Source: Tunturibacter gelidoferens
GTDB lineage: Bacteria; Acidobacteriota; Terriglobia; Terriglobales; Acidobacteriaceae
Reading direction: 5' to 3'
Assembly (NCBI RefSeq): GCF_040358255.1
Contig: NZ_CP132938.1
Location: 3,968,001-4,032,000, forward strand
Length of the DNA: 64,000 nt
Position numbers and translations under genes: made by a program. The notes beneath the pieces are model-generated. The model had not been told where the DNA came from. It did no database searches and saw only the letters and a list, made by a program, of their open reading frames with translations. Below, piece by piece: positions 37,634-47,059 of this stretch (the first letter of the stretch is position 1; each line of letters begins with the position of its first letter).

Positions 37634-38887
37634 ATGAGATCTCCTGAGCAAAGCCGAGAGGACAACGCGAAGAAGAAGGTGAAGGTCGCCTACCTGGTGA
37701 GCCATCCGATCCAGTACCAAGCCCCTTTGCTGCGGCGAATCGCGCAGGAGCCCGACATTGAATTGACCGTCTTCTTTGGATCGAACTTCTCCGTGCAGGA
37801 GTACGTCGACAAGGGATTTGGCGTGGACGTGAAGTGGGATGTGCCCCTGCTCGACGGCTACCGTTATGAATTTCTCCCGGCGATATGGGATAAGAGAAGA
37901 ACCGGGCCCACGAGCCAGTTGAACTACGGCATCTTCAGCCGGCTTCGAGGAAGCAGAGAGAGAGACGGCTTCGACGTACTTTGGGTGCATGGCTACTCGA
38001 CGCTGAACACGTTGCAGGGAATGCTGATCGCAAAGGCGCTGGGGATTCCGGTGCTGCTTCGTGCGGAGTCACGTTTGGGACGGAAGCAGAACGGTGCTTT
38101 AAAGCAGGTGGCGAAGCGCCTTTTCTTTAGCGGATTGAAGCAGCTTGTCGACGGAGTGTTGCCGATTGGGAGTCTGAATGCAGCCTACTGGCGTCATGTT
38201 ATGGGCGAGGACCTCCCGCAGTTCATGATGCCGTATGCAGTGGATAACGAATACTTTCAGAGCCGCAGCCGCGAGGCCGGTCTTCGAGGAGGGGATCTCC
38301 AGCGAGAGCTTGGTCTTGATGCGTCCCGGCCGGTCATTCTATTTGCTTCGAAGCTGCAGAGACGGAAGCGGTGCGAAGACTTGATCAGGGCTTATCTCAG
38401 TCTTTGTTCCAAGGTTGGGAGCGAGCCGACTCCCTACCTCCTGATCGTGGGCGACGGCGAGGAGCGGGCGGCGCTGGAGAGGCTCGTCTCGCAGAGTAGA
38501 GTCAGCGGAGTTCGGTTTTGTGGCTTTCGCAATCAATCGGAGCTGCCAGGTTTTTTTTATCTTGCGTCGGTCTTTGTCTTGCCCTCGCAGGATGAGCCAT
38601 GGGGATTGATCGTGAACGAGGTCATGAACTCGGGGCGTGCCGTGATCCTCGCGGATGACGTAGGCTGCCAACCTGATCTGCTGACCGATGGCGTCGAAGG
38701 GTGTGTGTTTCCCGTGGGCGATGTAAACGCGCTGACGGAGGCACTGCGAAGAGTCCTCGAGCGGCCAGAGACAGCGGCAACCATGGGAGGACATGGGCTG
38801 AAGAGAATCTCTGGGTGGAGTTACGAGGAGGACATTGCCGGGCTTCGACGAGCAATCGCGGCCGTAACAAGGAGGTTGTCGACGTGA
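37634..38887 (+). CDS. GT4-family glycosyltransferase (duplicate B)
   Basis: This 417-residue protein begins 14 bases after duplicate A and shares most motifs with it, including VAYLVSHPIQYQAPLLRRIA, CGFRNQSELP and the donor-site EPWGLIVNEVMNSGRAVI. Differences cluster in the region after about residue 85, where acceptor specificity usually lies. It arose by tandem duplication (inference from the close match in length and order). Confidence 0.9.
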   Translation: MRSPEQSREDNAKKKVKVAYLVSHPIQYQAPLLRRIAQEPDIELTVFFGSNFSVQEYVDKGFGVDVKWDVPLLDGYRYEFLPAIWDKRRTGPTSQLNYGIFSRLRGSRERDGFDVLWVHGYSTLNTLQGMLIAKALGIPVLLRAESRLGRKQNGALKQVAKRLFFSGLKQLVDGVLPIGSLNAAYWRHVMGEDLPQFMMPYAVDNEYFQSRSREAGLRGGDLQRELGLDASRPVILFASKLQRRKRCEDLIRAYLSLCSKVGSEPTPYLLIVGDGEERAALERLVSQSRVSGVRFCGFRNQSELPGFFYLASVFVLPSQDEPWGLIVNEVMNSGRAVILADDVGCQPDLLTDGVEGCVFPVGDVNALTEALRRVLERPETAATMGGHGLKRISGWSYEEDIAGLRRAIAAVTRRLST

Positions 38888-38960
38888 TTACAACTTAAGT
38901 GCGCGCGGCTTGTGAGGACAGCCTCTGCTGCTATGCTTAATAGTTGATAGTCGAAGAATT

Positions 38961-40136
38961 ATGCGGATTTTGCACATCATTGGGACCCTGAACCCTGAGG
39001 CTGGCGGCCCTACAGAGTCGGTACGCGTACTACTGAGTTACGGGCCCATCGGCTACACCGGAGAGGTGGTCACGCTCGACGATCCCTCGGCGCCGTACCT
39101 TGACGATGTCGGATTTCCGGTCCACGCGCTTGGTCCTACCAACACGACCTATGGGTTCAACTCCAAGCTGCTGCCCTGGTTGAGAGATAACCGTCATCGC
39201 TTCGATGGCGTGGTGGTGAATGGGCTTTGGCAGTACTGCGGTTACGCTGCCTGGCGAACGCTGGCAGGCAATACCCCCTATGTCGTGTTTACTCACGGCA
39301 TGCTGGACCCATACTTCAAGCACGCCTTCCCGTTGAAGCACATCAAGAAGTGGCTGTACTGGATTCCGGCCGAGTACTGGATCCTGCGCGGAGCCTATCG
39401 CGTGCTCTTTACTTCGAAGGCGGAGAAGCGGCTCGCGGAGCAGAGCTTCTGGCTACATCGCTGGAATGCCTATGTCGTGCCGTATGGAGCGAGCGGCCCG
39501 AACGGCGATCCCGAGGTGCAGAAACGGGCATTTTTTGCGAAGTGCCCCGAGGCAAAGGGTAAGAGATATCTCGTCTTCCTCGGGCGCATCCATCGCAAGA
39601 AGGGCTGCGACATGTTGATCGACGCCTTCGCAAAGGTTGCGGCTGACGATCCAGATCTTTATCTGGTGATGGCGGGGCCTGACCAGCAGCAGTGGAGCGC
39701 GAAGCTGAAGGCAACAGCAGCGAACCTGCGGATTAAGGATCGCGTTTTCTGGCCGGGAATGGTTACCGGCGATGCGAAGTGGGGGGCGTTTTACGGCTCC
39801 GAGGCCTTCATCCTGCCATCGCACCAGGAGAACTTCGGCATTGCTGTAGCCGAAGCGCTGGCTTGCGGAAAAGCAGTTTTGCTGGCCGATAAGGTAAACA
39901 TCGCCGAGGAGATCGCGGAAGACGGCGCGGGGCTGATGGAGTTGGATACGCCGGATGGGACGCTGAAACTGTTGAAGGGGTGGATCGGCATGACGGTTGC
40001 GGAGCGGCAGCGTATGTGCGAGTTGGCGTACCAGTGTTTCCATCGCCGTTACGACATGCGCGAGAACGCGAAGGCGATCATCCGGCTATTTGGCACAGCT
40101 ACGGTTCTTACCCCTACCGCAGTCGAGTCGGAGTAG
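38961..40136 (+). CDS. GT4-family glycosyltransferase
   Basis: The 391-residue protein is a less related GT4: MRILHIIGTLNPEAGGP in the acceptor half, FLGRIHRKKGCDMLIDAF and LPSHQENFGIAVAEALACGK in the donor half. It lies 73 bases after the tandem pair and 12 bases before an acetyltransferase. It is likely part of the same operon and transfers a further sugar. Confidence 0.9.
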   Translation: MRILHIIGTLNPEAGGPTESVRVLLSYGPIGYTGEVVTLDDPSAPYLDDVGFPVHALGPTNTTYGFNSKLLPWLRDNRHRFDGVVVNGLWQYCGYAAWRTLAGNTPYVVFTHGMLDPYFKHAFPLKHIKKWLYWIPAEYWILRGAYRVLFTSKAEKRLAEQSFWLHRWNAYVVPYGASGPNGDPEVQKRAFFAKCPEAKGKRYLVFLGRIHRKKGCDMLIDAFAKVAADDPDLYLVMAGPDQQQWSAKLKATAANLRIKDRVFWPGMVTGDAKWGAFYGSEAFILPSHQENFGIAVAEALACGKAVLLADKVNIAEEIAEDGAGLMELDTPDGTLKLLKGWIGMTVAERQRMCELAYQCFHRRYDMRENAKAIIRLFGTATVLTPTAVESE

Positions 40137-40148
40137 CCAGGAGCGCCA

Positions 40149-40760
40149 ATGCCTAAGCAGATTCATTACAACGCGGCAGATCATATCCCGACGGGGACGG
40201 CCGTGGATCCCTACCTGCGTCCTGCTTTTTCGTTGCAAGACCGGCTGCGGCGACTGAATTGGAACTTATGCTGGGCCATTCTCTATAGAACGTCACCAAG
40301 ACCGTTACATTCCTGGAGAGCATTTCTGCTTCGACTCTTCGGGGCGAAGATGGGGCCGAACTGTCACTTTTATCCACGCTCCAGAATATGGGCCCCGTGG
40401 AATTTAATCTGCGCCGACCAGGTTACGGCCGGCGATGGCGTTGAGATCTATAACCCGGCACCGGTGACGCTGGGGTCGCACGCTATTTTGTCCCAGGAAG
40501 CGTACGTATGCGGGGCGACCCACGACTACGACGATCCCGCCTTCCCCCTGATCGCTTATGCGATGAATATCGAGGCCTATGCGTGGGTTTGCGCCCGGGC
40601 CTCCGTCGCGCCCGGAGTCAATATAGGCGAGGGCGCTGTGCTTGGGTTGGGGTCCGTTGCCACGCGCAGCCTCGACCCATGGACCGTGTACGCCGGGGTA
40701 CCCGCAGTCAAAGTGAAGGAGCGCCGCCAGTTCCCCGCCCCCTCTTCCAACCGGACGTGA
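40149..40760 (+). CDS. WcaF-like colanic-acid-type acetyltransferase
   Basis: The 203-residue protein has the left-handed beta-helix (LbH) pattern, with hexapeptide-like turns such as NIGEGAVLGLGSVATRSLD. A catalytic histidine lies in the CGATHDYDDPAF segment. It resembles putative colanic acid acetyltransferases WcaF, which add acetyl groups to polysaccharide sugars. It is the last gene of the polysaccharide run on this strand. Confidence 0.85.
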   Translation: MPKQIHYNAADHIPTGTAVDPYLRPAFSLQDRLRRLNWNLCWAILYRTSPRPLHSWRAFLLRLFGAKMGPNCHFYPRSRIWAPWNLICADQVTAGDGVEIYNPAPVTLGSHAILSQEAYVCGATHDYDDPAFPLIAYAMNIEAYAWVCARASVAPGVNIGEGAVLGLGSVATRSLDPWTVYAGVPAVKVKERRQFPAPSSNRT

Positions 40761-40764
40761 GGTA

Positions 40765-40796
40765 GTCCTGCTGTTTAGAGCAGAGAAAAGCAGGAC
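40765..40796. terminator. Hairpin between the acetyltransferase and a receiver gene
   Basis: GTCCTGCT (40765-40772) pairs with AGCAGGAC (40789-40796) in the gap between convergent genes. It lacks a long T run, so termination is not certain. The tips resemble the ends of the palindromic element (GTCCTGC...GCAGGAC) and may be a decayed copy. Confidence 0.4.
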
Positions 40797-40840
40797 CGAA
40801 GTCCCGCTATTTTCGTCGTTCATCCCGGGCCGACCTGAGC

Positions 40841-41224
40841 CTATCCGCGCAGTTTTGCGAGAAGATCGGTCGGATGAACGGGTTTGGCGAGGATTTCGAA
40901 CTCGTGACCTTGCGCGCGAGACTTCTCGAGCAGGTCCGCAGTAGCAGCCTGACCTGAAAACAGAAGGATCTTGCACTTCGGTAGCTTGCTGCGGGTGATG
41001 ATTGCCGCTTCGATCCCAGTCATGCCAGTCATGATGACGTCGCTGATGAGCATGTCGGGCTGGAAGCTCTCGAGCAGCTCGACGGCCTTCTCGCCGCTGA
41101 AGACGGCACGTGCCTCAAAGCCTGCCTGATTGAGGATTATTGCCAGAGTATTCGCAATCACCTGCTCGTCGTCAGCGACCAGCACCTTGGGCTTGGGTGT
41201 TGCGGTAGAGGTTAAATCTGCCAT
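40841..41224 (-). CDS. Stand-alone response regulator receiver protein
   Basis: The 127-residue protein is a clear CheY-like receiver: VLVADDEQVIANTL with the acidic pair, MLISDVIMTGMTG with the phospho-acceptor Asp, ILLFSG with Ser, and LAKPVHP with the Lys. No output domain follows. The start at 41224 is favoured by GGGGA upstream. A cognate kinase is not adjacent; the PAS histidine kinase at 54-56 kb is far away. Confidence 0.87.
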   Translation of the reverse strand: MADLTSTATPKPKVLVADDEQVIANTLAIILNQAGFEARAVFSGEKAVELLESFQPDMLISDVIMTGMTGIEAAIITRSKLPKCKILLFSGQAATADLLEKSRAQGHEFEILAKPVHPTDLLAKLRG

Positions 41225-41391
41225 GCTAAGTTTCCCCAAAAGTAGAAGGTTCAAAGTTCAGTTTTAAATGTGACGTACGCAGGCGGCGGATTTATATTTC
41301 GCCCACCCGGTAATGATACGCTGAGCGCAGAGGTGGTTGACGAACAAACCACCACAAATTCAAGCGCCGCTTCCAGTTTCACAAACTTCCT

Positions 41392-42744
41392 ATGCAGCCA
41401 GCCATCATTCGTGCAGAACGCGTTGAAAAATACTACTCGCAACCCAGCGAGAACCGCATCCAGGTCATCTCGCCGACCGACCTCTCGATCACGGCCGGAG
41501 AGATCGTTGCGCTCCTTGGGCCGTCCGGCTCCGGAAAGTCCACGCTGTTACGCATGTTGACCGGTCTATCCGCGCCCTCTGCCGGCGAAGTTTACTGGCA
41601 CGAAAAACCAATTGCAACCGCCGAGGTCAATGTTTCAATTGTGTTTCAAAGCTTCGCTCTCTTCCCGTGGCTAACTGTACTCGAAAATGTCGAAGCTCCG
41701 CTGAAGGCACACGGCATGGAGGCTTCAGAGCGTCGCAAGCGCAGCCTGAAGATCCTCGACACGGTCGGTCTGGACGGCTTCCAGGCCGCCTATCCGAAGG
41801 AGCTCTCCGGTGGCATGCGCCAGCGGGTCGGCTTCGCGCGCGCGCTGGTCGTCGAGCCTGAAGTCCTGTTTATGGACGAGCCGTTCTCCGCGCTTGACGT
41901 CTTGACGGCGGAGAACCTGCGCAGTGAGCTGCTCGAACTCTGGCAGAACAAGACCATTCCGACGAAGTCGATCTTCATCGTCACCCATAACATTGAAGAG
42001 GCCGTTCAGCTCGCTGATCGCATCATCGTGCTCGGGCGCAACCCCGGCCATGTACGAACCGACTTCCGCGTCTCAATCCCCCACCCTCGAGACCGCAAAG
42101 CCACCTCCTTTACGCAGCTGGTCGACTACATCTACAAGGTGTTGACGCAGCCCGACGCCCAGCCGCCAGCCCTGCCCCAGACGTCCACGGGAAAAAAGGT
42201 GCGCGACCAACGGCAGATGCACTACCAGATGCTGCCACACGCGCGGCCCGGCGGAATCGCAGGCCTATTGGAGCTCGTACTCGATCACAACGGCAAGGAC
42301 GACATCTACCGCCTCGCGGACGACCTCGCCTTCCAGATCGACGACCTGCTGCCGATCGTCGATGCCGCGCAGCTATTAGGTTTCCTGACCGTTACAGAAG
42401 GCGACGCTGCGATCACGTCCACCGGCACGGAGTACGCCAACTCCGAGATCCTCCGCCAGAAAGAGCTCTTCCGCACCGCAGCCGTCGAGAACGTTCTGCT
42501 CCTTCGTCAGATCGTGCGCGCTATCGAGTCCAAGAGCGACCGCAGCGTGCCCGAGGAGTTCTTCCACGACATGCTCGACGAGCAGTTCAGCGAAGACGAG
42601 ACCCTTCGTCAGCTTGAGACCGCCATCAACTGGGGCCGCTACGCCGAGCTCTTCGACTTCGACGCCTCACGCCGCCGCTTCATTCAGTCTGAAAAACTGC
42701 ATCAGGATGCAGACGCAAGCTCCACGGCGGAGATCGATGCATGA
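41392..42744 (+). CDS. ABC transporter ATPase with C-terminal AAA-associated domain
   Basis: The 450-residue protein has Walker A LLGPSGSGKST (about 41-51), the LSGGMRQRVGFARAL signature and Walker B EVLFMDEPFSALD, as in the nitrate/sulfonate/taurine importers. The region after about 265 fits the AAA-associated C-terminal domain seen in a subset of these ATPases (PGGIAGLLELVLDHNG). The stop overlaps the permease start (ATGA). The transported substrate is not known, and no substrate-binding protein is encoded next to it. Confidence 0.88.
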   Translation: MQPAIIRAERVEKYYSQPSENRIQVISPTDLSITAGEIVALLGPSGSGKSTLLRMLTGLSAPSAGEVYWHEKPIATAEVNVSIVFQSFALFPWLTVLENVEAPLKAHGMEASERRKRSLKILDTVGLDGFQAAYPKELSGGMRQRVGFARALVVEPEVLFMDEPFSALDVLTAENLRSELLELWQNKTIPTKSIFIVTHNIEEAVQLADRIIVLGRNPGHVRTDFRVSIPHPRDRKATSFTQLVDYIYKVLTQPDAQPPALPQTSTGKKVRDQRQMHYQMLPHARPGGIAGLLELVLDHNGKDDIYRLADDLAFQIDDLLPIVDAAQLLGFLTVTEGDAAITSTGTEYANSEILRQKELFRTAAVENVLLLRQIVRAIESKSDRSVPEEFFHDMLDEQFSEDETLRQLETAINWGRYAELFDFDASRRRFIQSEKLHQDADASSTAEIDA

Positions 42745-44531
42745 TGAAGTTTCCGGATAGCTTCAGCAACATCCCCGGACGGGAGACGCTGGCGCGCTCG
42801 CAGGTACTGCAGCGCAGCTGGCCGGTGGTGCTGGACCTCTGCGTCGCCGGCATCGGACTGGCGTGTTTCTATGGAGTCGTCGTGATCGCGCGCTACTGGT
42901 TCGGCCATCCTGAGCCGGAGATCACCATCTCGCAGAGCCCGCGCGCGCTGCCGCAGTATGCGTTCTATTCGGTTGTAAGGATCGGGCTCGCCTACCTGCT
43001 GAGTCTCGTCTTCGCCATCGGCTACGGCTACATCGCCGCATACAGCAAGCGAGTGGAGCCGTTGATGATTGCGGGACTCGACATTCTGCAGTCGATCCCG
43101 GTTCTCAGTTTTCTGCCCGGCGTGATGCTAGCGATGGTTGCGCTCTTTCCCACCCGGCAGATAGGCGTTGAGATGGGCGCGATCGTGCTGATCTTCACCG
43201 GCCAGGTCTGGAACATGGCCTTCAGCTTTTACTCCTCTATCAAGAGCATCCCGCGAGAGCTCTCTGAAGCTGCAAGCATCTATAAGTTTTCCCGGCTGCA
43301 AAAGCTGATCCAGTTAGAGCTCCCCTATGCGGCGATCGGGCTTGTCTGGAACTCGATGGTGTCGGTCGCGGGCGGATGGTTCTTCCTGATGGCGTGCGAG
43401 ATGTTCGTCCTGGGAACACGCGATTTCAGGCTACCGGGGCTGGGATCGTATCTCCAGACCGCAGCCGGCACAGGAAACTACTCAGCCATCACGTGGGGTC
43501 TGCTGACGATGATTGCCATTATCGTCGCGACCGATCAACTTGTCTGGCGGCCTGTCATCGCTTGGAGTGACAAGTTCAAATTCGAGCAGGTAGAGAGTGG
43601 ATCGCGGGTTCGCTCACCGCTGCTGCATCTTCTGCAGCACTCTCGCGGACTGCGAACCCTGCGGCATCACACAGTAGTTCCTCTGGAGGAGGGTCTGTAT
43701 CGACGACTCGCAGACCAACGCGTCGTCGGAGCAGCAGCGAAGACCGCGAAGTCTGAAGGCCTGGTGGCGAAAAACGGCATTGTGTCTGCCGTCTTGCGCG
43801 GGCTTGTCATCGTAATCGCGGCGGTTGCGGTTCTCTATGCAGCCTGGCAGGCGTTGACGCTTCTGCGGCAGGTACAAGGGGGCGAGTTTGTTGGGATTCT
43901 GAAGGGTGCGATGGCTACCTTCCTCAGAGTGAATGTGGCGCTCATCCTCGCAGCCGCATGGACGATTCCGGCAGGCGTCGCCATTGGATTTCATCCACGA
44001 CTGGCTCGTATCGCACAGCCGATAGCCCAGATCGCAGCCTCTGTGCCTGCCACCGCGCTGTTCCCTGTTCTACTGCTGGCGCTGGTGCGGGTTGGTGGCG
44101 GAATGGGCATCGGCTCCATCGCGCTGATGCTGCTCGGAACACAGTGGTACATCCTGTTCAACGTGATCGCGGGAGCGATGGCGATCCCCTCCGATCTGAA
44201 AGAAGTCGCGACGCTCTTCCGCTTCACCACCATTCAGAAGTGGAAGACTGTCATTCTGCCTGGAATCTTTCCCTTTCTGATCACGGGCTTGGTAACGGCG
44301 TCGGGTGGCGCATGGAATGCAAGCATCATCGCGGAGTACTTTCGGTTGAAGAACCAGACGCTGCAGACAGTCGGACTTGGAGCGGTGATCAGTGCGGCGA
44401 CGGACAGCGGAAAATTTCAGATTCTTCTTCTCGCCACCATCGTGATGGCCCTGATGGTAGTAACGATCAACCGACTGGTATGGCGGCCGCTCTACCGCCT
44501 CGCCGAGACGCGCTACAAATTAGGCGGCTAG
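42741..44531 (+). CDS. Fused ABC importer permease (two permease domains)
   Basis: The 596-residue protein contains two copies of the nitrate/sulfonate-type permease domain. The first spans about 75-285 and the second about 365-595, separated by a linker of roughly 75 residues. EAA-like loops occur at ELSEAASIYKFSRLQKLI and DLKEVATLFRFTTIQKWK. One chain would therefore form the channel pair. Its ATG lies in the ATPase stop (ATGATG). A half copy of the palindromic element and a convergent gene follow. Confidence 0.88.
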   Translation: MMKFPDSFSNIPGRETLARSQVLQRSWPVVLDLCVAGIGLACFYGVVVIARYWFGHPEPEITISQSPRALPQYAFYSVVRIGLAYLLSLVFAIGYGYIAAYSKRVEPLMIAGLDILQSIPVLSFLPGVMLAMVALFPTRQIGVEMGAIVLIFTGQVWNMAFSFYSSIKSIPRELSEAASIYKFSRLQKLIQLELPYAAIGLVWNSMVSVAGGWFFLMACEMFVLGTRDFRLPGLGSYLQTAAGTGNYSAITWGLLTMIAIIVATDQLVWRPVIAWSDKFKFEQVESGSRVRSPLLHLLQHSRGLRTLRHHTVVPLEEGLYRRLADQRVVGAAAKTAKSEGLVAKNGIVSAVLRGLVIVIAAVAVLYAAWQALTLLRQVQGGEFVGILKGAMATFLRVNVALILAAAWTIPAGVAIGFHPRLARIAQPIAQIAASVPATALFPVLLLALVRVGGGMGIGSIALMLLGTQWYILFNVIAGAMAIPSDLKEVATLFRFTTIQKWKTVILPGIFPFLITGLVTASGGAWNASIIAEYFRLKNQTLQTVGLGAVISAATDSGKFQILLLATIVMALMVVTINRLVWRPLYRLAETRYKLGG

Positions 44532-44556
44532 TAAACAATCCCCCGGATCCAATCTT

Positions 44557-44654
44557 CCGACCAACGGGAGGACCAGTGCCCTTCACTTCACCCAGACAAG
44601 GTACACAAGTCACGAAGTGACCGCTCCACGCGCAGTGGGCCCGTCCGGCAGGAC
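44557..44654 (-). repeat. Palindromic 3'-end element, half copy 3
   Basis: Right half only: CCGACCAACGGGAG, then GTCACGAAGTGAC and GTCCGGCAGGAC. It ends 2 bases from the stop of the AI-2E-like gene on the minus strand. Confidence 0.85.
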
Positions 44655-44656
44655 AT

Positions 44657-45184
44657 CTAGCCCCTTGGCAGAGCAGGCGGCGGGGGCGGCGCTTTACGAA
44701 ACGCAAAGATTACCGCCAGCAGCGGCGGAGCCAGCAACACTCCCCAGAACGGGATGATGATGCCAAGCACAATCGGGCCGAGGAACGCGGCCCACCACGG
44801 GACCTTGGTGGTGCGGTGCAGAACGTAAGGGCCAATCACGAGACCTTCAAGAATGACAATCAGACCGTAGAGGCCGAGAACAAGCCCGAGGCGCCACTCG
44901 TCATGGCCGCTGAAAGCAACCGCCAGAACCGGGCCAATCAACGCAATCATGCCGCCAAAGGTTGGGACGATCTGGAGGATGCCGCCAAGAATCGCCCAGA
45001 ATGGAGCGAACGGAACGCGGATCAGTTCAAGCCCGATGAGCCACAGAACACCGACAATCAGGCCGTCGAGCGTAGCGGCACGCCACCAGTTGAGCAGCGC
45101 ACCACCAGCAGTCTTGAGATGTGTCTTCGTATTGGTGTTTCGGATGTCCATGCCAACCTGACCGTCCTCACGCGCATCTGACAT
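44657..45184 (-). CDS. Half-length AI-2E-family membrane protein
   Basis: The 175-residue protein has four to five hydrophobic segments and the family's C-terminal region (PFAPFWAILGGILQIVPTFGG, VIGPYVLHRTTKVPWWAAF). Normal AI-2E/PerM transporters have about 350 residues and eight helices; only the second half is present. The region upstream holds no missing first half but a divergent gene. It may be a short natural form or a truncated gene that kept an ATG. The family's role (quorum-signal export or membrane homeostasis) may not hold for this piece. Confidence 0.7.
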   Translation of the reverse strand: MSDAREDGQVGMDIRNTNTKTHLKTAGGALLNWWRAATLDGLIVGVLWLIGLELIRVPFAPFWAILGGILQIVPTFGGMIALIGPVLAVAFSGHDEWRLGLVLGLYGLIVILEGLVIGPYVLHRTTKVPWWAAFLGPIVLGIIIPFWGVLLAPPLLAVIFAFRKAPPPPPALPRG

Positions 45185-45286
45185 GCTGAAGCAGAACTAT
45201 AAATCAAGCCACTTTCATTCGATGCGAACATTGCAGCTGCGATGGAGACGCTCGCTCGAACGGCACTGGAATGGAGCACGATCAAG

Positions 45287-46624
45287 ATGGCTGTCATGAT
45301 GCAGGCGTTTTACTGGGATGCACCGAAGCACGACAAAAAAGAGGGCGAGTGGTGGAACTTCGTCGCCGAAAAGGTCGAAGACCTTGGTAAAGCCGGCTTT
45401 GATGCGCTCTGGCTTCCTCCGGTTTCGAAGGCGTCCGATCACAGCTCCATGGGCTACGATCCCTACGATTACTTTGACCTAGGCGACTTCGACCAGAAGG
45501 GCGGCACCAAAACCTACTACGGCAACCGCGCAGAGTTGGAAGCCCTGATTGCGAAGGCACACGCCAACGGAATCTGCCTCTACGCGGACATGGTGCTCAA
45601 CCACAACTCCGGCGCTGACGAAGAAGAGGTCAATCCACTCGACGGGCAGAAGCGCTGGACGAAGTTCAATCCCAAGAGCGGCAAGTTTCCGCGCGACTGG
45701 AACTGCTTTCATCCCAGCCGCTACGAGCAGGTCATGATGGAAGGCGAGAACTTCGCTGGATTCCCCCACCTCTGCCATCGCAACCCCGTCGTCTACACCG
45801 CGATGTTCGAGTACGCCCGCTTCCTCATCGAGGAGCTTGGATTCGACGGCTTTCGCTTCGACTTCGTAAAAGGATTCGGCGCCTGGATCATCGGGCTGCT
45901 GGCGAAGTACCGCTATGTAAAAGATGGCAATGAGTTCACACCTTACGTTGTTGGTGAGATGTGGTCGGGCGGCGAAGATATTGAACATTGGCTGGACAAA
46001 GTAAACAAGTTGACGGACACGCAGATTGCTGCATTCGACTTTCCGCTTCGCTACAAGCTGAAGGACGTCTGCGACAAGCCAAGCTACGACCTGCGTAACC
46101 TGACCGACGGCGGCGCTGTGGTGATGAAACGGCCGATGCACGCCGCTACCTTCGTCGACAATCACGACATGGGCGACAACGCCATCATCAACGACAAGAT
46201 GATGGCTTACTCGTTCATCATGGTGCATGAGGGGTATCCCAGTATCTTCTGGTACGACTACTACAACAACGGATTGGCGCGTCCACTGACTCCAAATGGA
46301 ATCGACGCCCTGGTCATTGCGCATCACAAGTACGCCGGTGGCGATTCGGAGATCCTCCACGCCGATCCCGACCTCTACATCATGCAGCGTGTCGGTTACA
46401 AAGACGACAAGGTCGATCAGCCGGGACTGATCTACGTGCTGAACAATCTTGGCGACAAGTGGTCTGGCACCTCCGTCAAGACGAAGTGGGCCAACCAGAA
46501 GTTCGCTCCGATTGCCTGGGACGGGCACGACACCGCTCACCCGGATGAACGGACCACGGATGCGGACGGCAGCTCTGAGTTCCCTGCTCCTCCGCGCGGC
46601 TTTGCCATCTACGCTCCCGTTTAG
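45287..46624 (+). CDS. Alpha-amylase (GH13), cytoplasmic
   Basis: From the ATG at 45287 the protein has 445 residues. GH13 regions are clear: DMVLNHNSGADEEE (region I), GFDGFRFDFVKG with the nucleophile Asp, VVGEMWSG with the acid Glu, and TFVDNHDMGD with the third Asp. The start AVMMQAFYWDAPKHDKK matches calcium-type bacterial amylases without signal peptides. It hydrolyses alpha-1,4-glucan inside the cell. An upstream in-frame start (45242) lacks a ribosome site. The palindromic element starts 5 bases after the stop. Confidence 0.9.
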   Translation: MAVMMQAFYWDAPKHDKKEGEWWNFVAEKVEDLGKAGFDALWLPPVSKASDHSSMGYDPYDYFDLGDFDQKGGTKTYYGNRAELEALIAKAHANGICLYADMVLNHNSGADEEEVNPLDGQKRWTKFNPKSGKFPRDWNCFHPSRYEQVMMEGENFAGFPHLCHRNPVVYTAMFEYARFLIEELGFDGFRFDFVKGFGAWIIGLLAKYRYVKDGNEFTPYVVGEMWSGGEDIEHWLDKVNKLTDTQIAAFDFPLRYKLKDVCDKPSYDLRNLTDGGAVVMKRPMHAATFVDNHDMGDNAIINDKMMAYSFIMVHEGYPSIFWYDYYNNGLARPLTPNGIDALVIAHHKYAGGDSEILHADPDLYIMQRVGYKDDKVDQPGLIYVLNNLGDKWSGTSVKTKWANQKFAPIAWDGHDTAHPDERTTDADGSSEFPAPPRGFAIYAPV

Positions 46625-46629
46625 GAGAT

Positions 46630-46822
46630 GTCCTGCCGGACGGGCGCCCTGCGCGGGCAGCGGTCACTTCGTGACACGTGTACCGGTCGGGGCGCCAGGA
46701 ATGCTTGGGTCCTCCCGTTGGTCGGCACCAGCTCCGGCCTGCGACCAACGGGAGCATCACGCGAAGCGGTATACAAGTCACGAAGTGACCGCCGCCCGCG
46801 CAGGGCGCCCGTCCGGCAGGAC
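46630..46822. repeat. Palindromic 3'-end element, full copy 4
   Basis: Both arms are complete: GTCCTGCCGGACGGG with GTCACTTCGTGAC on the left, the CCTCCCGTTGGTCGG / CGACCAACGGGAG centre, and GTCACGAAGTGAC with GTCCGGCAGGAC on the right. It begins 5 bases after the amylase stop and would fold as a hairpin of about 190 bases. Confidence 0.92.
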
Positions 46823-46849
46823 CCTTTACCCAAAATAAAGTTCCAAAAC

Positions 46850-46975
46850 GTGGCGTATTTTTAGCGAGTAAAAAACATGGTGCTAAAACACCACGTCAGC
46901 CACGCAAATCACCACGTTCTCACCAGCAAAAAACCATCATTTTGCATGGTGGAAAACCACAAACCCCCTCTAAAA
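46850..46975 (+). repeat. Second dispersed repeat, copy A
   Basis: About 126 bp that align with the reverse complement of 52551-52679: shared blocks include GTGGCG(T/C)ATTTTT, AAAACACCACGTC, CCACGCAAA and ACCAGCAAAAAACCA / ACCACCAAAAAACCA, and CCCCTC near the end. It sits between the palindromic element and purQ. Differences are spread over all codon positions, so it is not a coding repeat. Confidence 0.7.
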
Positions 46976-47059
46976 TCGCACCCGCCACCACAACCAGATT
47001 TTTTTCCAGGTTTCCCACCCGTTTTCTAGCTCCCGAGACACGAATGCTATCCTTAAACC

